64,000 nucleotides of DNA, from NCBI RefSeq assembly GCF_017874455.1, contig NZ_JAGGLN010000004.1, positions 124,001-188,000 on the forward strand, written 5' to 3'. The position numbers were made by a program, and so were the translations under genes. A model generated the notes under the pieces. The model did not search any database. It saw only the letters and a program-made list of their open reading frames with translations, and was not told where the DNA came from. This DNA comes from Methanobacterium aggregans (lineage in GTDB: Archaea > Methanobacteriota > Methanobacteria > Methanobacteriales > Methanobacteriaceae). Below, one piece after another: positions 45,338-54,801 of the stretch. Each line of letters starts with the position of its first letter. Positions within the stretch are counted from its first letter, which is position 1.

Positions 45338-46006
45338 ATGAAGATTTCTTTAAGTTTAGAGAATTCAAATTCTAAGGATGTTACAATAATGGTTGATGCT
45401 CTACGCGCCAGCACCACCATGATCACTGCCCTTGAAAATTTTCAAACCATAATACCCGTTAAAAACATAGAAGACGCGGAAAAACTTGCCTCAAAGTACT
45501 GTGCTGTACTAGCAGGAGAAAGGGGAGGTGCAGCAGTGAAAGGTTTTGACACTGGAAATTCTCCAGTTGAAATTCAAAATTTCAAAGGGGAAATTCTCGT
45601 TCTCACAACCACCAATGGAACTCGGATACTTGAAGGACTGAAATCAAAAGCACTGGTAGGTTCCTTTGTAAATGCTGAATCCGTTGCAAAAAAGGCTCTT
45701 GATATCGCAGAAAACCATATCGATGTTGTTATGGCTGGTGTGAATGGAAGATTCGCAATTGAAGATTTTCTGGGTGCTGGAGCAATAATATCCAACTTGC
45801 AGGATCATGCCCTTGATGAAATGGCACTTGCATCTGTCATGGCTTCACAGAACAAAAATTGGGTAAATATTGCAGTTAAAACTTCAAAATCAGCTCAAGG
45901 ACTTTATGAACTGGGATTGGGTGATGATGTTGACTTCTGTCTGAAATACAACATATACGACACCGTCCCAATGTACAAAAACGGGAAAATAAAGAGAAAT
46001 TTATGA
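45338..46006 (+). CDS. comB: 2-phosphosulfolactate phosphatase ComB
   Basis: ComB removes phosphate from 2-phosphosulfolactate, the second step of coenzyme M synthesis in this group. The 222-residue sequence has VTIMVDALRASTTMITAL, a conserved Asp region, AGERGGAAVKGFDTGNSP and VLTTTNGTRILEG, as in the family. GGTGTTT precedes the ATG. It is 52 bases after the TRAM gene on the same strand, and a T-run between them may separate the two units. Coenzyme M is the methyl acceptor of Mtr and the substrate carrier of Mcr. Confidence 0.92.
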   Translation: MKISLSLENSNSKDVTIMVDALRASTTMITALENFQTIIPVKNIEDAEKLASKYCAVLAGERGGAAVKGFDTGNSPVEIQNFKGEILVLTTTNGTRILEGLKSKALVGSFVNAESVAKKALDIAENHIDVVMAGVNGRFAIEDFLGAGAIISNLQDHALDEMALASVMASQNKNWVNIAVKTSKSAQGLYELGLGDDVDFCLKYNIYDTVPMYKNGKIKRNL

Positions 46007-46198
46007 ACCATACAAGAGCTTCAGTTTAAAATCCATGATGAAACGAAATTAAATATTCATAAATAATAATATATATTGGATCAATTGTATTGATAGTGTT
46101 GGTTGATGAAAAGTTTTTGGTTCAATCAACTTAACTCATTTTAATAAAAATTAATAGTGTAAACTCTTCAGAATTTAAAAGATCAAAGTGAGAAACAA

Positions 46199-47356
46199 AT
46201 GGCACCAGAAAACCTTAAAATAATAGGTACAGCACATGTATCAGAAAAAAGTGTTGAAGAAGTCAGAGACACCATAATAAACGAAAATCCAGATGTTGTG
46301 GCCATAGAACTCTGTCCAAATCGTTACTACAACATGCTGGCCGAGAAGAAAGGGGAAACAAAAAAAGACCCATCAATACGTGAAATTATTAAGGGAGATA
46401 ATTTAGGACTTTTTCTTGTGAGCAGTTTTTTATCATATTTCCAACGAAAAATTGGGGATGATCTGGGGGTTAAACCAGGTTCAGAAATGATGGCAGCCAT
46501 AAAAGCTGCAGAAGAAACTGGTGCAAAAATAGCTCTTATAGACAGGGACATCCAGGTAACCCTCAAAAGGGCAATGAACCAAATGAGCATCTGGGAAAAG
46601 ATGAAATTTTTCTATGGATTTATAGCCTCATTTTTTGCTAAAGATGATGAAATAGAAGATGTTGAGAGTATAAAAGAGGGAGACATGCTTGAAGAGGTTA
46701 TGGAGTACTTCAAGGAAATGTCACCTAAAGCTTACCATGTTCTGGTCACAGAAAGAAATGCCTACATGGCCCAGAGACTTCTGGATATTGATGCAGAGAA
46801 TGTTGTTGCAGTTGTTGGAGCAGGACATAAAGAGGGCATAGTTGAGTGCATGGAACATCCAGCAAACATTCCACCTCTCCAAGAGTTGATGACACTCAAG
46901 GAGTCAAGAATCTCATTGGGAAAGGTTTTACTCTTCTCAATACCTGCAATATTCATTCTGATATTCATAGGAGCATTTTTAAGTGGTATAAACATTAAAA
47001 CAAGCCTTTTTCAGTATGTTATGCTTACGGGAGGACTTGCATTTCTTGGATCGCTTCTGGCAGGATCTAAGATATACTCTGCAGTAACTGCATTTCTTGT
47101 AGCACCTGTAACTGCAATACACCCTCTTCTTGCTGCAGGATGGTTTGCAGGAATAGTTGAAGCCAAATTCAGACACGTTTCAATGGAAGATATGCACAAC
47201 ATCACCAAATGCGAGAGTTTCAGGGAGCTTCTTCAGAACAATCTTTTCAGGGTGCTCCTCGTTGTGGTTGGAGCCAACATTGGATGTTCCATAGGCACCT
47301 TCATATCCATACCAGACGTTATATACCCCCTGTTCAGCAAGATAATTGGACTTTGA
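46199..47356 (+). CDS. TraB/PrgY-family membrane protein
   Basis: A 385-residue protein of the TraB family. The N-terminal domain (about 1-220) has IIGTAHVSEKSVEEVRDTI, AIELCPNRY, TERNAYMAQRLL and VVGAGHKEGIVE, the Gx-H-x and ERN motifs of the wider TIKI/EreA-like fold, which suggest a metal-dependent hydrolase. Four or five helices follow from about 240 to the end. Bacterial relatives shut down peptide pheromone; the role in archaea is unknown. A weak GTGAG lies before the ATG. Single gene. Confidence 0.85.
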   Translation: MAPENLKIIGTAHVSEKSVEEVRDTIINENPDVVAIELCPNRYYNMLAEKKGETKKDPSIREIIKGDNLGLFLVSSFLSYFQRKIGDDLGVKPGSEMMAAIKAAEETGAKIALIDRDIQVTLKRAMNQMSIWEKMKFFYGFIASFFAKDDEIEDVESIKEGDMLEEVMEYFKEMSPKAYHVLVTERNAYMAQRLLDIDAENVVAVVGAGHKEGIVECMEHPANIPPLQELMTLKESRISLGKVLLFSIPAIFILIFIGAFLSGINIKTSLFQYVMLTGGLAFLGSLLAGSKIYSAVTAFLVAPVTAIHPLLAAGWFAGIVEAKFRHVSMEDMHNITKCESFRELLQNNLFRVLLVVVGANIGCSIGTFISIPDVIYPLFSKIIGL

Positions 47357-47514
47357 AGAACATAGTCAATGCTAATTGCTTTTTATTATTCAAAACTTTT
47401 TATTATTCAAAAAAAACAAGGTTATTCAATTAAAAAAAATATCTCATTACCATGGAACATTATATAAATGAAGATCAACTACTACCTAAGTAACTGAGAC
47501 GAGAAGTGATCTTA

Positions 47515-47727
47515 ATGTATTTAGTGTTTAGATGTGATTGTGGCCGTGCAATATACGCTAAGGAGGGTACGGCACGTAAAAAATGTGTTTGCGGTAAAAA
47601 CCTTAAGGTTAAAGAACGCAGAATATTTGCTAAAACAGAAACAGCGGAAGATGCCTCTGAAATGGTCAGAAAGCTTCAGGAAGAAAAATATGGAGGCGCA
47701 GTCTTCACAACAGCAGATAAAATTTAA
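47515..47727 (+). CDS. DUF1922 (MTH1184-like) small zinc-ribbon protein
   Basis: A 70-residue protein close to M. thermautotrophicus MTH1184, whose structure is known as a small rubredoxin-like zinc ribbon. It begins MYLVFRCDCGRAIYA and has a second pair, CVCGK. The C-terminal helix carries SEMVRKLQEEKYGG. The ATG at 47515 is favoured over a GTG nine bases before. A TATA (TTATATAAATG, about 47460) lies some 50 bases up. Function unknown. It is followed after 53 bases by the GTPase gene, probably in the same unit. Confidence 0.85.
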   Translation: MYLVFRCDCGRAIYAKEGTARKKCVCGKNLKVKERRIFAKTETAEDASEMVRKLQEEKYGGAVFTTADKI

Positions 47728-47780
47728 AAATTAATATTAAATTCCCCCTAATAAAACCAAAAAATCTAATCTGAGTTCCC

Positions 47781-49382
47781 ATGACTGATAATATCTACGA
47801 TATTACAAAAAAGGGCGAAAGGCAAAACATAGAATTTAAGGAAAACCTTAATAGAGATTATCATCTCAAAAAAGAAAGGAAACAACAGCTTGCAAGCCAG
47901 ATGAAATATCGGATGGAGCTGGGAGATGGTGAAGCAGTTTATTTTATAGGTGTTCATGATGATGGACATCTAATTGGTCTCTCCAGAGAAGATTTTGAAG
48001 AAACTCTTTTTGTACTGAAATCACTGGCAGAGGAAGTTGATGCTGAAGTTTTAGACATGGAAAAACATCCAGCAGAACATGGAGATGTTGCAAAGGTTCT
48101 GATCAGCAGATCCCACGATCCAAAAAATGAGCATATGCTGGTTGGGGTTGCAGGACACGTGGACCATGGGAAAAGCACACTTGTTGGGACATTAACCACA
48201 GGAACACTTGACACTGGCTCCGGAGGAACCAGAATATTCCTGGACGTTCAGAAACATGAAATAGAACGAGGACTTTCTGCAGACCTTTCATTTGCAGTTT
48301 ATGGATTCTGCAATGAAAAGCCTGTACGCCTTAAAAATCCACTTAACAACAGGGAAAAATCCAAGATCGTTGAAAAATGCGAGAAAGTGGTTTCATTCGT
48401 GGACACTGTTGGACATGAACCCTGGCTTCGAACCACAATAAGGGGTATCGTTGGTCAGAAGCTCAACTACGGCCTTCTGGTTGTTGATGCATCCCAAGGA
48501 CCCACACACATCACAAAGGAACATCTTGGAATTATACTGGCAATGGAAGTTCCTGTGATCGTTGCAGTGACCAAGATCGACACTGCAACTGACGAGAGAG
48601 TTCTTGAAGTTAAAAATGAAGTTTTCAAGCTTCTGAAACTGGTTGGAAGAATTCCCTACATGGTAAAATCATTTGAAGATGCAGATTTCGTTGCAGAAAA
48701 CATGAACCAACACATCGTACCTGTTTTAAAGGTTTCAGCAGTTACAGGTGATGGTCTGAAACTCCTGGACGAACTTTTTTTAAGGTTGAAAATATCTTCA
48801 AAGGATGAAGATCTGAAAAAACCGTTTATGATGTACATAGATAGGATATATTCAGTTACTGGTGTTGGAACAGTTGTAAGCGGCACGGTGCGGCAGGGAA
48901 AAGTTAAAAAAGGAGATAAAATTCTTCTTGGACCAAGTGGAACTGGTGAATTCATGGAGATCAGTGCAAAATCCATTGAAATGCACCACTACAAAAAGGA
49001 AACTGGTGAATCCGGAGAAGTGGTGGGCATCTCAATAACTGGAGCAGATATGGATGATATAAGGAGAGGAATGGTTGTTTGTCATGAAAACTATCCTGCA
49101 ATGGCTGTGAGAGAGTTTGAAGCTGAAGTTGCAATATTCGTCCATCCAACAACCATAAAAAATGGTTACGAATGTATAACACATATAGAAACCATTGCAG
49201 AAACTGTTATTTTTAAGCCCCTTGATAAAGAATACCTTTCAGCTGGAGACAACGGCCGGATAAGAATGAGATTTAAGTACAGGCCATGCTGTATACATGA
49301 AGGTCAAAAACTCATATTCCGTGAGGGAAGAAGTAAAGGATTCGGAACAGTGACCAAAATACCATTAAATAGGATCAGTTAA
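47781..49382 (+). CDS. GTPBP1-like translational GTPase
   Basis: A 533-residue GTPase of the elongation-factor superfamily, related to eukaryotic GTPBP1/2. An N-terminal domain (about 1-115) of unknown role precedes the G domain. G motifs are G1 GVAGHVDHGKST, G3 DTVGHE and G4 TKID; the switch I region is long. Two beta-barrel domains follow (YSVTGVGTVVSGTVRQG and the C-terminal RMRFKYRPCCIHEGQ). It may act in ribosome rescue or mRNA turnover, as GTPBP1 does, but this is inferred. No ribosome site precedes the ATG. Confidence 0.88.
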   Translation: MTDNIYDITKKGERQNIEFKENLNRDYHLKKERKQQLASQMKYRMELGDGEAVYFIGVHDDGHLIGLSREDFEETLFVLKSLAEEVDAEVLDMEKHPAEHGDVAKVLISRSHDPKNEHMLVGVAGHVDHGKSTLVGTLTTGTLDTGSGGTRIFLDVQKHEIERGLSADLSFAVYGFCNEKPVRLKNPLNNREKSKIVEKCEKVVSFVDTVGHEPWLRTTIRGIVGQKLNYGLLVVDASQGPTHITKEHLGIILAMEVPVIVAVTKIDTATDERVLEVKNEVFKLLKLVGRIPYMVKSFEDADFVAENMNQHIVPVLKVSAVTGDGLKLLDELFLRLKISSKDEDLKKPFMMYIDRIYSVTGVGTVVSGTVRQGKVKKGDKILLGPSGTGEFMEISAKSIEMHHYKKETGESGEVVGISITGADMDDIRRGMVVCHENYPAMAVREFEAEVAIFVHPTTIKNGYECITHIETIAETVIFKPLDKEYLSAGDNGRIRMRFKYRPCCIHEGQKLIFREGRSKGFGTVTKIPLNRIS

Positions 49383-49486
49383 TTAGGATTAACGAGTTAC
49401 TGGTAATTAAAGGAGTTAATTAGGATTAATGATAACTTAATTAGTCAAATAAAACCCTAATTCATATTATAATAGTGTTCTATAAA

Positions 49487-50338
49487 TTATCTGCTTTTAT
49501 TTATTTCTTCAATCATTTCACATGCCTTGCAAATGCTCAGAGATGATGGTTCTCCACATCGTGTGCATTCACCCATTTTTATCCGCTTTTTAGGGAATTC
49601 AAAACTTTTATCAAAGGACTGAAGTATTGAAAGCTTTGTTCCCTGCCTTCGGGATTCCAGGTTGTTCAAATAATTCTTCATCTTAGCCCTGAGGGAACTG
49701 TGGGAGTATGGGCATTCTGCAAAGTGCACATCCACCCCATTCATAACCGCCCATATCCCAACATCCCTTTCAGGAATTTTCCAAAGGGGTTTTATCCTTG
49801 GAACAAGTTTGGGGTGTATCCTGTCGAGTTTTGGCCCGAACTTGGTGAACCTTCTGAAATCTGCCCTTGCAAAACTCATCAAGAATGACTGTATTTCATC
49901 GTCCAAATTGTGGCCAGTTGCAAGTTTATCAGCCCCCATTTCAAAGGCTGTTTTGTTTAGAAGGTACCTTCTGAAAACCCCACATGGAATGCATCCACTT
50001 TTGTACTGGTTTACAATGTCGTCAAGTGTGAAGTCAAATTCTTCCTTGAATGATTTTTCAATGAGCTCAACATCCATGTCCGATGCAAATTTTCTTGCGG
50101 CCTTTATACCATCAGCACGGTATCCTGATATTCCTTCATCAATTGAAACTGCTTTTAATTCAAAATTAAAATCTTCCCTGAATTTAGAAAGTAGATTAAG
50201 GGTTAAAATACTGTCCTTTCCACCTGAAAGCCCAACTACAACCATTTCTCCAGGTTTTATTAGTTCATACATTTCAACAACAGTTCTTGCAGTGTTTTCT
50301 ATGTAATCTGTGAATCTTTCTGGATCCAGTGCTTTCAT
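49487..50338 (-). CDS. TIGR00269/Ncs6-TtuA-like PP-loop ATPase (tRNA thiolation)
   Basis: A 283-residue member of the family that adenylates and thiolates tRNA uridines. The PP-loop is VVGLSGGKDSIL (about residue 33). SGCIPCGVFRR holds the CxxC that binds the catalytic cluster, and ATGHNLDDE and FAECPYSH are conserved. The C-terminal zinc site CTRCGEPSSLSICKAC is present, but the N-terminal zinc finger of TtuA and Ncs6 is missing; the protein starts straight with a helix (DPERFTDYIENTARTVV). The ATG has no ribosome site and a TATA-like ATTTATG about 25-30 bases up, so the mRNA may be leaderless. Confidence 0.88.
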   Translation of the reverse strand: MKALDPERFTDYIENTARTVVEMYELIKPGEMVVVGLSGGKDSILTLNLLSKFREDFNFELKAVSIDEGISGYRADGIKAARKFASDMDVELIEKSFKEEFDFTLDDIVNQYKSGCIPCGVFRRYLLNKTAFEMGADKLATGHNLDDEIQSFLMSFARADFRRFTKFGPKLDRIHPKLVPRIKPLWKIPERDVGIWAVMNGVDVHFAECPYSHSSLRAKMKNYLNNLESRRQGTKLSILQSFDKSFEFPKKRIKMGECTRCGEPSSLSICKACEMIEEINKSR

Positions 50339-50373
50339 AAAAATTATATGAAAACCTGAACATAAATAGAAGT

Positions 50374-50676
50374 ATGATATCTGCTGAAATTACAATAATT
50401 CCCATAGGAACCTCCGGGACCAGTTTAAGCCGTTATGTGGCTGCTGCAGTTTCAGCCCTGAAGGAAGTGGGAATAAAATATGAGTTAAGTGGAATGGGAA
50501 CTTTGATGGAAACTGAAAACCCCCAGGAACTTTTTAAAGCAATTGAAGCTGCACACGAAGCTGTTTTCCGTGAAGGTGCTGAGAGAGTTACAACAAGCGT
50601 GAAAATAGACGATAGAAGAGATGTTAATCGCAGCCTCAAAGATAAAGTGTCCTCAGTTGAGAAGAGACTTAAATAG
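50374..50676 (+). CDS. MTH1187-family (DUF77) thiamine-binding protein
   Basis: A 100-residue protein of the MTH1187/YkoF-like family with a ferredoxin-like alpha/beta fold. ITIIPIGTSGTSLSRYVAAAV and YELSGMGTLMET are typical. Members bind thiamine or hydroxymethylpyrimidine, or act as small-molecule sensors; some link to arsenic or vitamin handling. It is head to head with the tRNA thiolase at a spacing of only 35 bases and has no ribosome site, so both mRNAs could be leaderless and share a tiny promoter. Confidence 0.88.
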   Translation: MISAEITIIPIGTSGTSLSRYVAAAVSALKEVGIKYELSGMGTLMETENPQELFKAIEAAHEAVFREGAERVTTSVKIDDRRDVNRSLKDKVSSVEKRLK

Positions 50677-50967
50677 GGTCAAAATCACCTTTAAACTCAG
50701 TTATAAGCATCAAGTTCTGTAATCTGCTTTGATACTTCATTAAAATATATGAAGTAAATGCAGATGTAGACTAAATAGGTTTAAAAGTTTTTTTTGAGAT
50801 TAATAAGTTTGAAAAAGGTTTTTGGAAGTAGATTAGTTTTGGGAATAAATTAGTTTTTGGGAATAGATTTCTGAATGCGGTTGATAACTTATCAATAAAT
50901 AATATCTTTTGGTAGATAAATCCAAAAAATGAAATGAATGAAAAAATGAAAGAATTTGAAGTTGATT

Positions 50968-52062
50968 CTAAAAGATGGTTTCTGAAGCCTTTTCAAGGGT
51001 TGAAACTATTTTTTCAAGGTCTGATTTTTCAAGTGAGGGATGTACTGGTATTGAGATTACACTTGAAGCTGCCTCTTCTGCTTCTGGACAGGATACCTTG
51101 AATCCCATGTCCTGATAGATCTTCTGCTGGTATATTGGTTTTGGATAGTGTATACCAGTTCCAATTCCCTCTGCATTCAAGAATTCAATGAGATCATCCC
51201 TTTTAGCCTTATCAACACGTATGGTGTACTGGTGGAAGACGTGCTTCACATTTTCAGGTACTGTAGGTGCTTTTATCCCATCTATTTTTTCTATTCTGCT
51301 GGTTAAGTATGCAGCATTTTCAATTCTTTTACTGTTGAATTCATCGAGCTTTTTAAGCTGAACAAGACCTATTGCAGCTGCAATATCAGTCATTCTGAAG
51401 TTGTAACCAAGCATGACATGAGTGTAGCGCTGGCTTTCACCATGGGCCCGGATTGCCCGTGAAGCATCTGCAATGCCATCATCATCAGTTGTTATCATTC
51501 CGCCCTCGCTTGTGGTCATGTTCTTGGTTGGGTAAAAACTGAAGCAAGCTGCATCTCCTATTGATCCAACCATTTTACCATTATAAATTGCTCCATGAGC
51601 CTGTGCAGCATCTTCTATGACTTTGAGATCCTTCTCCTCTGCTATTTCGCATATTGGATCCATGTCTGCAGGCTGTCCGTAAAGGTGTACCGGCATTATT
51701 GCTTTTGTTTTGTCTGTTATGGCTTCAGATATCTTTTCAGGGTCCAGGTTGTAGGTTTCTGGGTTTACATCCACAAAAACTGGTTTTGCACCCACGTAGA
51801 GTATGGAGTTTGAGGTTGCTGCGAATGTGAATGGTGTGGTTATTACCTCATCTCCAGCTTTTATACCTAGAGCAAGGAGTGCTGTGTGGAGTGCTGTTGT
51901 TCCTGAGCTTGTTGCAACTGCATGTTTCACTCCAATGTACTCTGCAAATTTTTCTTCAAATTCTGCAACCTTCGGGCCCTGGGCAATGAACCCTGACTTT
52001 AAAACCTTGACAACTTCTTCTATTTCTTCATCACCGATAAGCGGCTTGGCAATTGGTATCAC
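50968..52062 (-). CDS. DegT/DnrJ/EryC1-type sugar aminotransferase
   Basis: A PLP enzyme that puts an amino group on nucleotide-linked keto sugars for envelope glycans. The order of motifs is SGTTALHTALLALGI, PFTFAATSNSILY, EDAAQAHGA and SFYPTKNMTTSEGGM (the PLP Lys is in TKN). The 364-residue length is usual. The start is set at a GTG at 52062, with GGTGA 5 bases upstream; TATA ATTTATATAAA (about 52106-52116) predicts a transcript start near 52088, after the ATG at 52143 of the longer frame. In Methanobacteriales such genes serve pseudomurein or protein glycosylation. It stands alone. Confidence 0.88.
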   Translation of the reverse strand: MIPIAKPLIGDEEIEEVVKVLKSGFIAQGPKVAEFEEKFAEYIGVKHAVATSSGTTALHTALLALGIKAGDEVITTPFTFAATSNSILYVGAKPVFVDVNPETYNLDPEKISEAITDKTKAIMPVHLYGQPADMDPICEIAEEKDLKVIEDAAQAHGAIYNGKMVGSIGDAACFSFYPTKNMTTSEGGMITTDDDGIADASRAIRAHGESQRYTHVMLGYNFRMTDIAAAIGLVQLKKLDEFNSKRIENAAYLTSRIEKIDGIKAPTVPENVKHVFHQYTIRVDKAKRDDLIEFLNAEGIGTGIHYPKPIYQQKIYQDMGFKVSCPEAEEAASSVISIPVHPSLEKSDLEKIVSTLEKASETIF

Positions 52063-52344
52063 TATTTTCACCTTATTATCTGTCTTTTTAATCAATTTAA
52101 AACCAAATTTTTTATATAAATTTGTATAAACCTTAAAAATCATTTTATAACATTTATTTACATTAAAAACATTTTATATGTGCGGATCATCTGCAAATAA
52201 CTATTAGTAAAAAATGTGGGTTTGAATCCGTCCTTTGAACCTGTTTTCATATTTATCTGAAACTCCCAAGTTCTGGTATGGTTTCACCATTCAAAGGTTA
52301 TGATGGGATTTTATATAAATATTGGCAATCCTCAATAAAATGGT

Positions 52345-53274
52345 TCATGGATTAGAATCCTTCCATTTGAATATGTTAAGAAGCTCTGTTTTTTTGTTCC
52401 AAAATAGGATGGTTATCATTAGCACTGCAGCGATTAAAATTCCAATGGTTCCTGTAACAGCATCTGATTGCTGTACAGTGATTACTGAGGGTAGGTTGCC
52501 GAGTCCTGAATCCGTTGAGTTATAGACAACTGCAACGAACATGTTATTTGCTATGTGAATCCCCATAGCTGTTTCCAACCTGTTTTCACCGAGAACTATG
52601 ATCCCCAACATTAAACCAACTATGAAGGTACCTAAAACCATCATCACACTCATCTGAAGGTCTGTTCCGTTGAAAAAATGCACTGAAGCAAATACAATGG
52701 ATGTTGTAACCAATGGAATAACAGGTTTTTTGGAAAGAAGACCAAAAGCCTGCATAAGGTATCCCCTGAAAAAGAGTTCCTCAAATGATGCCTGTATTGG
52801 AAATGCAAGGACACTTAGAATGAGAAGTACGCCGAAGGTTTTTGGGTTGAAGGTTATCTGGTAACCCTGAATACCTGTTGTCATCAGAAGGGGTGTGAAA
52901 GTTAGGGCTACTATTAGAGCTGTCCAGATACCTGCACCCTTTAAAATCTTCATCCAGTCCATTTTTCCAGTGGTATTTATAAGGGATGTGAATTTTTTCT
53001 TGTGCATGAACCGTACACAGATGTAAAAAAGTAAAAATGATATTCCATAGGCAATGAAGACTATGAACAGGAAGAACATTGAATTTGAGGTTATGGATGT
53101 TAAATCAAGCTGATAAGCATTTGAAGCCCCGTAAACATAATATATTATCATTAAAACTGCTACCAATATTCCTGTGGCAAGTATCGCCCCACCCCATGAT
53201 ATAGTTATGGTTAAAAGGTATCTCCACCAGTTATTTTTACCCTGTGATCCATTATCTAGAAATGGGTTGTGCAT
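52345..53274 (-). CDS. CPBP-family intramembrane metalloprotease
   Basis: A 309-residue, eight-helix membrane protein of the CAAX-protease/Abi family. The motifs are ASFEELFFRGYLMQ (EExxxR), SIVFASVHFFNG and GIHIANNMF, which supply Glu and His residues of the catalytic site. The C-terminal end is short and charged. Bacterial relatives process peptides or give self-immunity; the role in archaea is unknown. GGAGG precedes the ATG. Single gene, divergent from trm1. Confidence 0.9.
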   Translation of the reverse strand: MHNPFLDNGSQGKNNWWRYLLTITISWGGAILATGILVAVLMIIYYVYGASNAYQLDLTSITSNSMFFLFIVFIAYGISFLLFYICVRFMHKKKFTSLINTTGKMDWMKILKGAGIWTALIVALTFTPLLMTTGIQGYQITFNPKTFGVLLILSVLAFPIQASFEELFFRGYLMQAFGLLSKKPVIPLVTTSIVFASVHFFNGTDLQMSVMMVLGTFIVGLMLGIIVLGENRLETAMGIHIANNMFVAVVYNSTDSGLGNLPSVITVQQSDAVTGTIGILIAAVLMITILFWNKKTELLNIFKWKDSNP

Positions 53275-53421
53275 TTAATTCCTCCAGTTTATAATTGAAT
53301 GAGTAACATAATGTAGGTTGTAAGGTTCAGCATGACCAGTGAAATTCATTATGTAAGCTCATGTTCAATTAGTAATGTTCAATAACAAATAATTAAATCT
53401 TGTTACCGGTGGTTCAGGAAG

Positions 53422-54603
53422 ATGGATGAAACACATATAGATGAAAAAACCATTCACGAAGGAAAAGTCACGATAAAAGTGCCTCATTTCGATAAAGTAT
53501 CAGCAAAAGCCCCTGTATTTTATAATCCAGTTATGGAACTTAACAGGGACATTTCAATTGCAGCAATAACTGTTTTCAGCCAGGATGCTGACTTTATCAG
53601 TATCTGCGACTCCTTTGGAGGTACTGGAATACGTGGCATAAGATACTCCAAAGAAATAGAAAAGGTTCAGAATGTTGTTATAACTGATTTAAACCCCCTT
53701 GCAGTTCAATTTGCAGAGAAAAACATTGAAGAAAACGAAACAGAAAATGTAAAAGTCTACAGGGAAGATGCCAACATCATGCTTCGCAGGTGCAAGGGAA
53801 AATTTGATGTTGTGGACATCGACCCCTTCGGAACACCCTCACCCTACCTTGAATCTGCTGCAGCCAGTTTAAGGGCTGGAGGAATGATCTGTGCCACTGC
53901 AACAGATACTTCTGCCCTTTGCGGTACCTACACCGAACCCTGTATTCGTAAATATGGTGCAATGCCATTGAAAACTGATTACTGTCATGAGAACGGAATA
54001 AGGATACTTGCAGGTTTCATGGCCAGAACCTTCGCCAAGTACAAGAAGTTCATTGAGGTCCGTTTCTCCCACAGTACCGAGCACTACATGAGGATCTATG
54101 CAACAGTGGGTAAAGGTGCTAAGAATACCGATGAGTCCCTTAAAAATCTTGGTTACATAACACACTGCGATAAATGTCTTAAAAGAACTGTTTTCAAGGG
54201 TTTGACCCCACAAATTCCAGAGGAATGTCCTGAATGTGGAGGTAAACTCCGGGTTGGAGGTCCACTCTGGTGTGGTGCCATAATCAACAGGGATTTCACA
54301 GGGAAGATGATTGAATCTCTGGATGAATTGAAGTTGAATAAAGAAAATGAAGTTCTTAAACTCTTTGAAACATGCTATAAGGAAGCTGAAGCCCCCATAG
54401 GTTACTACGACATCCACAAGGTCTGTAAGAATCTGAAGATAAGTTCCCCACCCCTTATGGACGTTCTGGAAAAACTTCAAGAAGAGGGTTACTTCGTTTC
54501 AAGGACTCATTTCAGTCCAGTAGGAATAAAAACTGATGCTGATGTTTCTGAACTTAAAAGAATTGTTTTGAATGTTAAAGATTCTGTTGAAGGTTCAGAT
54601 TAA
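53422..54603 (+). CDS. trm1: tRNA (guanine26-N2)-dimethyltransferase Trm1
   Basis: Trm1 uses SAM to dimethylate G26 in tRNA. The SAM site is SICDSFGGTGIRGIRY (about residues 56-71), and the catalytic motif is DIDPFGTPSPYLE (about 133). A C-terminal zinc ribbon (CDKC...CPECGG) and a winged-helix end fit the archaeal enzyme. At 393 residues it is of normal length. GGAAG directly precedes the ATG with a longer purine stretch upstream. Confidence 0.95.
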   Translation: MDETHIDEKTIHEGKVTIKVPHFDKVSAKAPVFYNPVMELNRDISIAAITVFSQDADFISICDSFGGTGIRGIRYSKEIEKVQNVVITDLNPLAVQFAEKNIEENETENVKVYREDANIMLRRCKGKFDVVDIDPFGTPSPYLESAAASLRAGGMICATATDTSALCGTYTEPCIRKYGAMPLKTDYCHENGIRILAGFMARTFAKYKKFIEVRFSHSTEHYMRIYATVGKGAKNTDESLKNLGYITHCDKCLKRTVFKGLTPQIPEECPECGGKLRVGGPLWCGAIINRDFTGKMIESLDELKLNKENEVLKLFETCYKEAEAPIGYYDIHKVCKNLKISSPPLMDVLEKLQEEGYFVSRTHFSPVGIKTDADVSELKRIVLNVKDSVEGSD

Positions 54604-54801
54604 ATCCCTGATTTGAACCTATCAAAGCCCAGTATTATCTCCTATTTTTTATATTTTTTTGATTATTTTTAAAATACGTTCTCATGTAATTTTTTGTAAA
54701 TAGTACATGTAAAAGATTTAAATATTTAAAAAAGTTCTTTAAAAAAAGTAGTGTTTGATTAGGGAAAGGGATCCTGTACCCTAACTCTAAAAACACGTTC
54801 T

